Source: Isoalcanivorax pacificus W11-5
GTDB taxonomy: Bacteria > Pseudomonadota > Gammaproteobacteria > Pseudomonadales > Alcanivoracaceae
Length of the DNA: 64,000 nt
Assembly (NCBI RefSeq): GCF_000299335.2
Contig: NZ_CP004387.1
Coordinates: 3,550,994-3,614,993 of the forward strand
Reading direction: 5' to 3'
Position numbers and translations under genes: made by a program
The notes under the pieces: model-generated
What the model was told of the DNA's origin: nothing
What the model saw: the letters and a program-made list of their open reading frames with translations, nothing else
The model's database searches: none
In this document: piece by piece, positions 18,037 to 25,949 of the stretch
Layout of the letters: every line of letters begins with the position of its first letter
How positions within the stretch are numbered: the first letter of the stretch is position 1

Positions 18037-18906
18037 GTGACGACGTATCGCGGCCGCTTTGCGCCCACCCCGTCGGGACCGTTGCACCTCGGTTCGCTGA
18101 TGACCGCCGTGGCCAGCTATCTGGAAGCGCGTGCGCAGCAGGGCACCTGGCTGGTGCGCGTGGACGATATCGATCCGCCCCGCGAAGTGCCCGGCGCGGC
18201 CGACACGATTCTGCGGCAGCTGGCACAGCATGGCCTGCACTGGGATGAGCCGGTGCGCTATCAGAGCCGGCGACATGAGGCCTATCAGGCGGCGGTCGAC
18301 ACCCTGCTGGGCCGTGGCCAGGCTTTTTATTGCACGCTGTCCCGGCGTGCGCTGGCCGAACTCGGCGGGGTGCATCCCGGCCCGTCGGTGGCGGTGGCCA
18401 CCGCACACGACAGCGCTGTCCGGCTGGCGGTGCCCGATACACCCGTGGCCTTCACCGACCGGCTGCAAGGCCCGCAGTCGTTTGCGCTGCGCGACACCGA
18501 AGGCGCCTTCGTGATTCGCCGCCGCGATGGCCTGTACGCCTACCAGCTGGCCTGCGCGGTGGACGATGCCGACGATGGCATCACCGATGTGCTGCGCGGT
18601 GTGGACCTGATCGACTCCACCCCGCGCCAGTTGCATGTACTGGATTGCCTCGCTCGCCCACGGCCGCGCTACGGGCACCTGCCCGTGCTGGTCGGCACCG
18701 ACGGCCAGAAGCTGTCAAAATCCACCGGCGCGGCGGCACTGGGTGACGATGCCACCGCCAACATGGCGCTGATCCTGCGCCGGTTGGGCCTCGCGCTCCC
18801 GGCGGAACTCACCGGGGCGCCCTGCCCGGCGCAACTGGCCTGGGCCCTGCCACACTGGACGCTCAACCGATTGACCGGACAACAGGCGTGCCCACTGCCG
18901 CCCTGA
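18037..18906 (+). CDS. gluQ: Glutamyl-Q tRNA(Asp) synthetase
   Basis: GluQ attaches glutamate to the queuosine base in the anticodon of tRNA(Asp). It is a 289-residue paralogue of the GluRS catalytic domain without the anticodon domain. The HIGH-type motif is PTPSGPLHLGSL and the KMSKS-type motif is QKLSKSTGA. The GTG start gives the usual VTTYRGRFAPTPSG beginning. The zinc-binding cysteines of E. coli GluQ seem to be absent: only FYCTLSRR is present where a CxC is expected, and no later cysteine follows. Expression is expected to depend partly on read-through past the upstream terminator. Confidence 0.92.
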   Translation: MTTYRGRFAPTPSGPLHLGSLMTAVASYLEARAQQGTWLVRVDDIDPPREVPGAADTILRQLAQHGLHWDEPVRYQSRRHEAYQAAVDTLLGRGQAFYCTLSRRALAELGGVHPGPSVAVATAHDSAVRLAVPDTPVAFTDRLQGPQSFALRDTEGAFVIRRRDGLYAYQLACAVDDADDGITDVLRGVDLIDSTPRQLHVLDCLARPRPRYGHLPVLVGTDGQKLSKSTGAAALGDDATANMALILRRLGLALPAELTGAPCPAQLAWALPHWTLNRLTGQQACPLPP

Positions 18907-18995
18907 ACAGCGTCTGATCCGTTCGCACCGCGCCGAAGACTGCGCTACGCTCATCACGCGCCGCAGGGCGCATTACGCTGGCAACCGGATTATTC

Positions 18996-19172
18996 ATGTA
19001 CACCGACCGGCTATTGATCATCTTCATTCTCGGCACCTACCTGCTGTCGCCGGCCATCATCGAATGGTGGAGCGAAGGCGGCCAGGCCTGGTATCGCCCG
19101 TACCTGATGTGGCTGCTGCTGATCGGGTTGTGTTACTGGATTGGCAAGAGCCGGGATTTCGATGGCCTATAG
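18996..19172 (+). CDS. cbrX: CbrX-like small membrane peptide
   Basis: This 58-residue frame encodes two hydrophobic segments (LLIIFILGTYLLSPAII and YLMWLLLIGLCYWIG) joined by a short loop EWWSEGGQAWYRP. Its last 11 bases overlap the cbrA start at 19162. In Pseudomonas putida a small reading frame, cbrX, sits at the same place and is co-transcribed and translationally coupled with cbrA. Size, position, overlap and hydrophobic character all fit. I assign the name by this synteny rather than by residue-level identity. Confidence 0.75.
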   Translation: MYTDRLLIIFILGTYLLSPAIIEWWSEGGQAWYRPYLMWLLLIGLCYWIGKSRDFDGL

Positions 19173-22098
19173 TTTCTCGCAGGTGTTCCTGATTGCGCTG
19201 GGCTACCTGCTGTTTTTGTTCATGGTGGCCTGGATCACCGATCGCGGCTGGCTGCCGGCACGGCTGGTGCGGCACCCGGCGGTGTACGTGTTCTCGCTCG
19301 GCGTGTATGCCAGCGCCTGGGCCATCTACGGCAGCATCGGCTACGCGCACCAGTACGGCTACAACTTCCTGGCCTATTTCCTCGGCATCTCCGGCGTGTT
19401 CATGCTGGCACCGATCCTGCTGGCGCCGATCCTGCGCCTGACCACCACCCACCAGCTCGGCTCACTGGCGGACCTGTTTGCGTTCCGCTATCGCAGCCGG
19501 CTGGTCGGCGGCATGACCGCACTGATGATGCTGATCGGCATGCTGCCGCTGCTGTCGCTGCAGATCAAAGCCGTGGCCGAATCGATCCAGTTGCTCACCG
19601 GCGAAGACGATCCCGGCGGGCTGGCGTTCTGGTTCTGCCTGCTGATCACCCTGTTCGCGATCCTGTTCGGTGCGCGCCACGCCACCGCGCGGGAAAAACA
19701 CGAAGGGCTGGTCGTCGCCATCGCCACCGAATCGCTGATCAAGGTGGTGGCGCTGGTGACGCTGACGCTGCTCGGCCTGTTCGGTGTATTCGGCGGGCCG
19801 GGCGGCCTGAGCGAGTGGCTGCAACAGCACCCGGAAGCGCTGACCAACCTGTACCACCCGCTGCAGGACGGCACCTGGCATTCGATGATCCTGGCGTTCT
19901 TCGTCTCCGCGGTAGTGATGCCGCACATGTTCTACATGGCCTTTACCGAGAACCTGAACCCGCGCGCGCTGATGACGGCGAGCTGGGGCCTGCCGCTGCT
20001 GCTGCTGGTCATGGCACTGTGCATTCCGATCATCCTGTGGGCCGCCGCCGCCGCCAACGTGGTCGCCACGCCGGACTACTACGCCATCGCCGTGGGCAGC
20101 CTCAGCGGTCGCCACGGCGCCCTGCTTGCCTACGTGGCCGGGCTGGCCGGCGCCAGCGGCATGCTGATCGTGGCCACGCTGGCACTGTCCTCCATGACCC
20201 TCAATCACCTGGTGCTGCCGGCACGCACCCGGCCGCTGGACGAGAGCCTGTACCGCTGGCTGCTGTGGGCGCGGCGGCTGCTGATCTGCGGCATCCTGGC
20301 ACTGGCCTATCTGTTCTACGTCGCCGCCGGCGACCGCCACACGCTGACCGAACTGGCGGTGCTGTCCTTCGTCGCCACGCTGCAGTTCGTACCGGGGCTG
20401 ATCGGCGCCCTGTTCTGGCCCGGCGCCAACCGCAACGGGCTGTTCTGCGGCCTGGTGGCGGGCTTCGTGGTGTGGGCGCTGGCTCTGCTGCTGCCGATGC
20501 TGTTCCCGTCCTGGCAGCCGACCGAACTGTTTGAGCTGCTGGAGATCAGCCGCCGCTCGCCGGCCGCACAATGGCACCACGTGGCGATGGCCTCGATCAT
20601 CGCCAACAGCGTGGTGTTCGCCCTGGTGTCGCTGTTTACCCGCACATCCAGTGCCGAGCGCAATGCCGCCGACACCTGCGCCGTGGACAGCCTGCGGCGG
20701 CCCTTCCGCTGGGAACTGGAAGCCGACAGCGTGGACGATTTCGTGCAGTCCCTGACCGACCCCCTGGGCCCGGTGACCGCCGAACGCGAAGTAAACCTGG
20801 CGCTGCGCGACCTGAACCTGACCCGTGCCGAAACCCGGCCCTATGCGCTGCGCCGCCTGCGCGACCAGGTGGAAACCAACCTCTCCGGCCTGCTCGGGCC
20901 GTCGGTGGCGCACCAGATCGTCGACGATCACCTGCCCTACAAGCCACAGGCAGAAAGTGAGTCCAGCGAGGATATCCAGTTCATCGAATCGCGCCTGGAA
21001 CAGTATCGCGACCGGCTGTCCGGCCTCGCCGCCGAGCTCGACAGCCTGCGCCGCTTCCACCGGCAGACGCTGCTGGAATTGCCGATGGGCGTGATCTCGC
21101 TCGGCGCCGACGGCGAGATCATCGGCTGGAACCTGGCCATGGAACAGCTCACCGGCATCAGTGCCCGGCGCACCATCGGCTCACGCCTGAGCTCACTGCC
21201 TCCCCCCTGGAATGCGCTGCTGTACAGCTTCGCCCAGGGCGACTCGCCGCGCGAGCCGCAGGCCGAGTTCACACAGCACGGCCAGCAGCGCATCCTCAGC
21301 CTGCACAAATCGCAGGTGCAGGGCGCCATGCCCGGCGAGCGCGCCGGCGGGCAGGTGATCGTGATCGAGGAGGTCACGGACCTGCATGCCATGGAAGCAC
21401 GGCTGACCCACAACGAACGGCTCGCCTCCATCGGCCGGCTGGCCGCTGGCGTGGCGCACGAGATCGGCAACCCGGTCACCGCCATCGCCTGCCTGGCGCA
21501 GAACCTGGATCATGAAGTGGAGAGCGGCGAAATCCGGCAGGCCGCCACCCAGATCGTCGAGCAGACCCGGCGCATCAGCCGTATCGTCGAATCCCTGGTG
21601 ACTTTCAGCCACAGTGGCGGCACCCAGTTTGCGGTGCAGGGGCCAGTGTCCCTGGACGATACCGTGACCGAGGCGATCAACCTGCTGCGGCTGGACCCGG
21701 ACCGGCGCGGCCAGGTATTTGCCAACCACTGCAACCCGGAGCATCGCGTCCGGGGCGACAACCAGCGGCTGCTGCAGGTGTTCGTCAACCTGCTCGCCAA
21801 CGCCGCTGACGCCTCCCCGGACGACGCGCCGATCACGGTACGCAGCCGCATGCTGGAACAGACGGTGGAGGTGGAAATCGAAGACCGTGGGCACGGCATA
21901 CCGCCGGAGCTGCGCGACACCCTGTTCGAGCCCTTTGTCACCAGCAAACCCGCAGGCCGGGGCACGGGCCTTGGTCTGGCACTGGTTTACAGTATCATTG
22001 AGGACCATTTTGGCAGCATCCGCGCGGAAAGCCCGGTGGCTGGCCAACGTGGCACACGCTTCATCATCACACTGCCGGGCTTCTCTGAAGAGGCCTGA
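19162..22098 (+). CDS. cbrA: CbrA sensor histidine kinase with SLC5-type transporter domain
   Basis: CbrA is the sensor of the CbrAB system that controls carbon and nitrogen catabolite balance and histidine use. The 978-residue product begins with about 13 membrane segments of the sodium:solute symporter family (residues 1-500), then a linker, a PAS domain (near 630-740), a dimerisation/phosphoacceptor domain with GVAHEIGNP (His near 766), and a HATPase domain with GHGIPPELRDTLFEPF and RGTGLGLALV. ATG 19162 overlaps cbrX by 11 bases. The frame extends to TTG 19141, but the hydrophobic start MAYSFSQVFLIALGY supports 19162. cbrB follows after 20 bases. Confidence 0.93.
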   Translation: MAYSFSQVFLIALGYLLFLFMVAWITDRGWLPARLVRHPAVYVFSLGVYASAWAIYGSIGYAHQYGYNFLAYFLGISGVFMLAPILLAPILRLTTTHQLGSLADLFAFRYRSRLVGGMTALMMLIGMLPLLSLQIKAVAESIQLLTGEDDPGGLAFWFCLLITLFAILFGARHATAREKHEGLVVAIATESLIKVVALVTLTLLGLFGVFGGPGGLSEWLQQHPEALTNLYHPLQDGTWHSMILAFFVSAVVMPHMFYMAFTENLNPRALMTASWGLPLLLLVMALCIPIILWAAAAANVVATPDYYAIAVGSLSGRHGALLAYVAGLAGASGMLIVATLALSSMTLNHLVLPARTRPLDESLYRWLLWARRLLICGILALAYLFYVAAGDRHTLTELAVLSFVATLQFVPGLIGALFWPGANRNGLFCGLVAGFVVWALALLLPMLFPSWQPTELFELLEISRRSPAAQWHHVAMASIIANSVVFALVSLFTRTSSAERNAADTCAVDSLRRPFRWELEADSVDDFVQSLTDPLGPVTAEREVNLALRDLNLTRAETRPYALRRLRDQVETNLSGLLGPSVAHQIVDDHLPYKPQAESESSEDIQFIESRLEQYRDRLSGLAAELDSLRRFHRQTLLELPMGVISLGADGEIIGWNLAMEQLTGISARRTIGSRLSSLPPPWNALLYSFAQGDSPREPQAEFTQHGQQRILSLHKSQVQGAMPGERAGGQVIVIEEVTDLHAMEARLTHNERLASIGRLAAGVAHEIGNPVTAIACLAQNLDHEVESGEIRQAATQIVEQTRRISRIVESLVTFSHSGGTQFAVQGPVSLDDTVTEAINLLRLDPDRRGQVFANHCNPEHRVRGDNQRLLQVFVNLLANAADASPDDAPITVRSRMLEQTVEVEIEDRGHGIPPELRDTLFEPFVTSKPAGRGTGLGLALVYSIIEDHFGSIRAESPVAGQRGTRFIITLPGFSEEA

Positions 22099-22118
22099 CA
22101 GGCAGGCGAGGTCAAGTC

Positions 22119-23498
22119 ATGAGCCATATTCTGATTGTCGAGGACGAGCCGGTTATCCGGGGCGCACTGCGCAAGCTGCTGGAGCGGCATGAACACACCG
22201 TCGTGGAAGCGGCCTCGGCCGAGGCGGCCCGTGAATACGATCTGGCCAACTTCGACCTGATCATCAGCGACCTGCGCCTGCCGGGCGCCAGCGGCACCGA
22301 GCTGATCAGCCTGGCACGGCCCACGCCGGTACTGATCATGACCAGCTACGCCAGCCTGCGCTCGGCGGTGGACGCCATGCGCCAGGGCGCGGTGGACTAC
22401 ATCGCCAAGCCATTCGATCACGACGAAATGGTGCTGGCGGTGGACCGCATCCTCAAGGAAGGCACGCTCAAGCGTAAGAACGAAGCGCTGCGCAACGATG
22501 TGGCACGCAACTACCCGGTACAGGAAATGCTCGGCGAATGCCCGGCAATGCAGGAGCTGTTCCGCCGCATCGAGAAGATCGCCCCGACCGAAACCAGTGT
22601 GCTGATCACCGGCGAAGCCGGCACCGGCAAGGAACTGGTGGCCCGCGCCCTGCACGAGCGCAGCAGCCGCCGGCGCGGGCCGCTGGTGGTGCTCAACTGC
22701 GCCGCCATGCCCGGCCCGCAACTGGAAGCCGAGCTATTCGGCCACGAGAAAGATGCCCTGCCCGGTGCCGACGACACCAAGCGTGGCCTGGTCGAGGCGG
22801 CGGATGGCGGCACCCTGTTTCTGGACGAGGTGGGCGAATTGTCGATGGACGCCCAGGTCCGCCTGCTGCATCTGTTGCAGGATGGCGAGAGCACCCGCCT
22901 GGGCGCCCTGCATGGCCGGCCGCTGGACGTGCGCCTGGTCGTCGCCACGCCGCGCCTGCTCGACGCCCGTGTGGCGGCCGGGCAGTTCCGCAAGGATCTC
23001 TACTACCGCCTGAACGTACTGCAACTGAGCCTGCCGCCGCTGCGCGAACGCGGCGAGGACATCGGCCTGCTGGCCCACGCCCTGCTGTCCCGCCTGTGCG
23101 AGCGCCATAACAGCCCCGAATTACATTTTGATGAAAGCGCCCTGGAAGCCATGAACCGCTATAGCTGGCCAGGCAACGTGCGCGAGCTGGAAAATGCCAT
23201 CGAGCGCGCCGTGATCCTGGCCGACGGGCCATCCATCACCCCCGACCTGCTGGCCATTTCCGCCGAGGCACCGGCCGCCCAGCCGGCGCAACCGGTGGCC
23301 GCCAGCCCACGCCGGCTGTTCCAGGACCCGCAGGAAGACCTGTCGCTGGAGGACTACTTCACCCGCTTCGTGCTGGAGAACCAGGACGCCATGACCGAAA
23401 CCGAGCTGGCCCAGAAACTCGGCATCAGCCGTAAATGCCTGTGGGAACGCCGCCAGAGGCTGGGCATTCCCCGGCGTCGCAGCAACAGCGTCACCTGA
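22119..23498 (+). CDS. cbrB: CbrB NtrC-family response regulator with atypical GAFTGA loop
   Basis: CbrB is the response regulator paired with CbrA. The 459-residue protein has a receiver domain (phosphoacceptor Asp in LIISDLRLPG), an AAA+ domain with Walker A GEAGTGKE, Walker B GGTLFLDEVGEL and arginine-finger region YYRLNVLQLSLPPLRERGEDI, and a C-terminal Fis-type helix-turn-helix (TETELAQKLGISRKCLWERRQRLGIPRR) very like Pseudomonas CbrB. The loop that touches sigma54, normally GAFTGA, reads DALPGA at residues 212-217, losing the key Phe and Thr. Either this regulator has lost normal sigma54 activation or it uses a different contact. GAGG lies eight bases before the ATG. Confidence 0.92.
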   Translation: MSHILIVEDEPVIRGALRKLLERHEHTVVEAASAEAAREYDLANFDLIISDLRLPGASGTELISLARPTPVLIMTSYASLRSAVDAMRQGAVDYIAKPFDHDEMVLAVDRILKEGTLKRKNEALRNDVARNYPVQEMLGECPAMQELFRRIEKIAPTETSVLITGEAGTGKELVARALHERSSRRRGPLVVLNCAAMPGPQLEAELFGHEKDALPGADDTKRGLVEAADGGTLFLDEVGELSMDAQVRLLHLLQDGESTRLGALHGRPLDVRLVVATPRLLDARVAAGQFRKDLYYRLNVLQLSLPPLRERGEDIGLLAHALLSRLCERHNSPELHFDESALEAMNRYSWPGNVRELENAIERAVILADGPSITPDLLAISAEAPAAQPAQPVAASPRRLFQDPQEDLSLEDYFTRFVLENQDAMTETELAQKLGISRKCLWERRQRLGIPRRRSNSVT

Positions 23499-23524
23499 CG
23501 AGCGGCAGGCGTGTGTGGAACACC

Positions 23525-23551
23525 TGTTACCGTCCTACACACGCAGTAACA
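23525..23551. promoter_or_regulatory. Candidate CbrB binding site (TGTTAC/GTAACA half-sites)
   Basis: TGTTAC (23525-23530) and GTAACA (23546-23551) form a perfect dyad with a 15-base spacer, 27 bases after the cbrB stop and about 110 bases before the A-rich RNA. TGTTAC-type half-sites have been described for CbrB upstream of crcZ in Pseudomonas, which is why I mark this. Binding is not shown. Confidence 0.55.
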
Positions 23552-23659
23552 ACATGACGGAACAGTCACGCAAAAGCAGCGAACACCCTTCACACAAAAT
23601 TTGTTAACTTGTTGATACATAAGAGTTTTTCAAATTGTTGCATTGGAAGGGGGGTGAAT

Positions 23660-23852
23660 GCAGGATGAACACACGCCAGCGAACAACAAAAACAGCGGCG
23701 AGGCTCAAAAAAAGAATAACAATTTCATGAGTCAATGCAGTGCTTGTCATGACCGGATTGTCATGACCACAAGGCAGAAAACAAAACAAACAATAACAAT
23801 AACAGAATCAGCGCAATCATAAGGGACCTCAGCCATGCTGGGGTCCCTTTTT
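23660..23852 (+). ncRNA. crcZ: CrcZ-like regulatory RNA candidate (Hfq/Crc sponge)
   Basis: Between cbrB and pcnB, where Pseudomonas carries crcZ, lies a non-coding stretch with several AANAANAA runs: AACAACAA at 23682, AAGAATAACAA at 23712, and AACAAACAATAACAATAACA at 23787-23806. These are the A-rich motifs bound by Hfq with Crc in catabolite repression; CrcZ titrates them away. It ends at a strong terminator. Two TTGTCATGACC repeats (23744 and 23758) could fold into a stem. The 5' end is uncertain: I found no good sigma54 or sigma70 promoter, so the start is a guess. At about 190 bases it would be shorter than Pseudomonas CrcZ. Confidence 0.62.
23821..23852 (+). terminator. Rho-independent terminator of the CrcZ-like RNA
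   Basis: A twelve-pair stem, AAGGGACCTCAG with CTGGGGTCCCTT and one T-G wobble, closes a CCATG loop and is followed by a run of T. It is one of the clearest terminators in the window and defines the RNA 3' end at about 23850. Confidence 0.92.
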
Positions 23853-23917
23853 CATTTGGGGCGGCTGCACCGCCCGGCGGCGGCGGGCCAAAGGGCTTCA
23901 AGCTCGTCGCCCGAAGC

Positions 23918-23950
23918 GCGTCCCCTGTCCACAGAGTGGGCAGGGGACGC
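23918..23950. repeat. Strong hairpin upstream of pcnB
   Basis: GCGTCCCCTG (23918-23927) pairs exactly with CAGGGGACGC (23941-23950), extended by three inner pairs to a 13-pair stem with a seven-base loop. No T-run follows, so it is not a standard terminator. It lies 57 bases before the pcnB start and may be in the pcnB leader. Confidence 0.5.
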
Positions 23951-24006
23951 TGGCTGCGCTAACATGCCGAGCTTCTGTTCATGACCCAGCCGAGCCTCTA
24001 TTGCCA

Positions 24007-25431
24007 ATGCCGCGCCAGTACCCGGACCCTTTGCGACGCTTCTGCCGTTTTCTGACACGGCCATTCCGCCAGGGTTCCGCCCCCCAGCGCCGCATCATCC
24101 CCCGCGACGAGCACGATATCTCACGCCAGGACTTCAGCCGCGCCGCACTGCATGTGCTGTACGGGCTGAAGGATGCCGGCTTTGAAGCCTATCTGGTGGG
24201 GGGCTGCCTGCGCGACATCCTCACCGGCATCAAGCCCAAAGACTTCGATGTGGTCACCAACGCCCACCCGGAGGAGATCGAACGTGTCTTCCGCGGCGCC
24301 CGCATCATCGGTCGTCGCTTCCGGCTGGTGCACGTACGCTTCAAGGGCGAAGTGATCGAAGTGGCCACTTTCCGCGCCGTCACCGGCCAGGAAGAGGACG
24401 AGGATGACCGCCACAGCCGCCGCAGCGCCGGCGGCCAGATCCTGCGCGACAATGTCTACGGCACCATTGAGGAAGACGCCCTGCGGCGCGACTTCACCTG
24501 CAATGCGCTGTACTACGACATCCGTGATTTCAGCCTGCATGACTTCGCCGACAGCCTGCGCGACATCGAGCACCGCACCCTGCGTCTGATCGGCGACCCG
24601 GAGCAGCGCTACCGCGAAGACCCGGTGCGCATGATCCGTGCGGTGCGCTTCGCCGCCAAACTCGACTTCAGTATCGACCCGGCCACCGAAGAACCCCTGG
24701 CACGGCTCGCCCCGCTGCTGCAGCAAGTGCCGTCGGCGCGGCTGTTCGAGGAAGTGCTCAAGTTGTTCCTCAGCGGCCAGGGGCAGCGCACCTTTGCCCT
24801 GCTGCAGAAACATCACCTGTTCGACGCCCTGTTCCCGGCCACCGCAGAGGCACTGGACGATGACGACGGCGCCAGCGACCTGAAACTGATCCACGCCGCC
24901 ATGCGCAACACCGACCGCCGCCTGGCGCAGGAAAAGCCGGTCACCCCCGCGTTCCTGTTCGCGGTGCTGCTGTGGCCGGCGCTGCGCCGCCGTGTGTCGT
25001 TCTACCTTGGCCACGGCATGCCGCCGCTGCAGGCCATGAACAAGGCCGCCGGCCAGGTGATCGCCGACCAGGTCGGCATCGTCGCCATCCCGCGCCGCTA
25101 TTCCGCCGTGGTGCGCGAAATCTGGGACCTGCAAAGCCGCCTGCCGCGCCGCGCCGGCAACCGTGCCGCCGCGCTGATGGAACACCCGCGCTTCCGTGCC
25201 GCCTATGACTTCCTGCTGCTGCGCGAAGAAGCCGGCGAGATCAAGCCCGGCCTGGGTGAATGGTGGACCCGCTTCCAGGAAGCCGGCGACGAGGCCCGCG
25301 ACGACATGCTGGCCGGCCTCGGCCGCCAGGACAGCGGCCCGCAGAACGCCCCGCGCAAGCGTCGCCGCAGACGGCGCCGCAGTGGCGGGGGCGCCAGCGA
25401 CAACTACTCCGGCGGCGGCCAGGACGAATGA
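24007..25431 (+). CDS. pcnB: Poly(A) polymerase I
   Basis: PcnB adds A-tails to RNA 3' ends and so promotes decay. The 474-residue protein has the nucleotidyltransferase signature LVGGCLRDILTG...KDFDVVTNA with the paired catalytic aspartates, the RRFRLVHVRF segment, and the domain YGTIEEDALRRDFTCNALYYD seen in both poly(A) polymerases and CCA enzymes. The C-terminus is very basic (KRRRRRRRSGGG), as in E. coli PcnB. I took ATG 24007; TTG 24001 would add two residues. Its stop overlaps folK by four bases. Confidence 0.95.
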   Translation: MPRQYPDPLRRFCRFLTRPFRQGSAPQRRIIPRDEHDISRQDFSRAALHVLYGLKDAGFEAYLVGGCLRDILTGIKPKDFDVVTNAHPEEIERVFRGARIIGRRFRLVHVRFKGEVIEVATFRAVTGQEEDEDDRHSRRSAGGQILRDNVYGTIEEDALRRDFTCNALYYDIRDFSLHDFADSLRDIEHRTLRLIGDPEQRYREDPVRMIRAVRFAAKLDFSIDPATEEPLARLAPLLQQVPSARLFEEVLKLFLSGQGQRTFALLQKHHLFDALFPATAEALDDDDGASDLKLIHAAMRNTDRRLAQEKPVTPAFLFAVLLWPALRRRVSFYLGHGMPPLQAMNKAAGQVIADQVGIVAIPRRYSAVVREIWDLQSRLPRRAGNRAAALMEHPRFRAAYDFLLLREEAGEIKPGLGEWWTRFQEAGDEARDDMLAGLGRQDSGPQNAPRKRRRRRRRSGGGASDNYSGGGQDE

Positions 25432-25949
25432 TCCGCGCCTATGTCGGCCTGGGCAGCAACCTGGCCGAGCCGGCCGCGCAGGTCCGGCAGGCCATCGCCG
25501 CCCTGGCCGCCCTGCCACAGACCACCCTGGCGGGGAGCTCTCCGCTCTATCGCACCGCGCCGGTGGGGCCGCAGGACCAGCCTGATTTCATCAACGCGGT
25601 GGCCGCCCTCGATACCGCCCTCGCCCCGCTGGACCTGCTGGATGCGCTCCAGGCCGTGGAACAGGTCGCCGGCCGCGAGCGCCTGCGCCACTGGGGCGAA
25701 CGCACCCTGGACCTGGACCTGCTGCTGTACGGCGATGCGCAGATCCGGCACCCGCGCCTGACCGTCCCGCACCCGCACATGACCGAGCGCGCCTTCGTGC
25801 TGGTGCCGCTGGCCGCGCTGGCCCCGGACCTGCAACTGCCCGACGGCCGCGCCGTCACCGAGTTGCTGCGGCAGTGCAATCAGGACGGGGTCTGGTACCA
25901 TGAAGCCGGCCAGTCGGATGTCTCACTATCGGGGGATCAGCCATGCTGA
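25428..25949 (+). CDS. folK: 2-amino-4-hydroxy-6-hydroxymethyldihydropteridine pyrophosphokinase
   Basis: FolK transfers pyrophosphate from ATP to the pterin in folate synthesis. The 173-residue protein begins RAYVGLGSNLAEP, and carries LYRTAPVGPQDQPDFINAV, the signature region WGERTLDLDLLLYGD and TVPHPHMTERAFVLVPL. ATG 25428 overlaps the pcnB stop, and its stop overlaps the next gene, so the pcnB-folK-kinase-panB-panC run is very probably one operon. Confidence 0.96.
   Translation: MIRAYVGLGSNLAEPAAQVRQAIAALAALPQTTLAGSSPLYRTAPVGPQDQPDFINAVAALDTALAPLDLLDALQAVEQVAGRERLRHWGERTLDLDLLLYGDAQIRHPRLTVPHPHMTERAFVLVPLAALAPDLQLPDGRAVTELLRQCNQDGVWYHEAGQSDVSLSGDQPC

Noticed and set aside
23516-23530. 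Sigma54 promoter TGGAAC-N5-TTAC before the CrcZ-like RNA
   Set aside because: The essential GC of the -12 box is AC here, and it overlaps the candidate CbrB site rather than lying downstream of it. A GG-N10-GC at 23663-23676 has no flanking match either.
23604-23789. Minus-strand 61-codon frame in the RNA region
   Set aside because: No ribosome site, poor composition, and it covers the A-rich RNA candidate in antisense.
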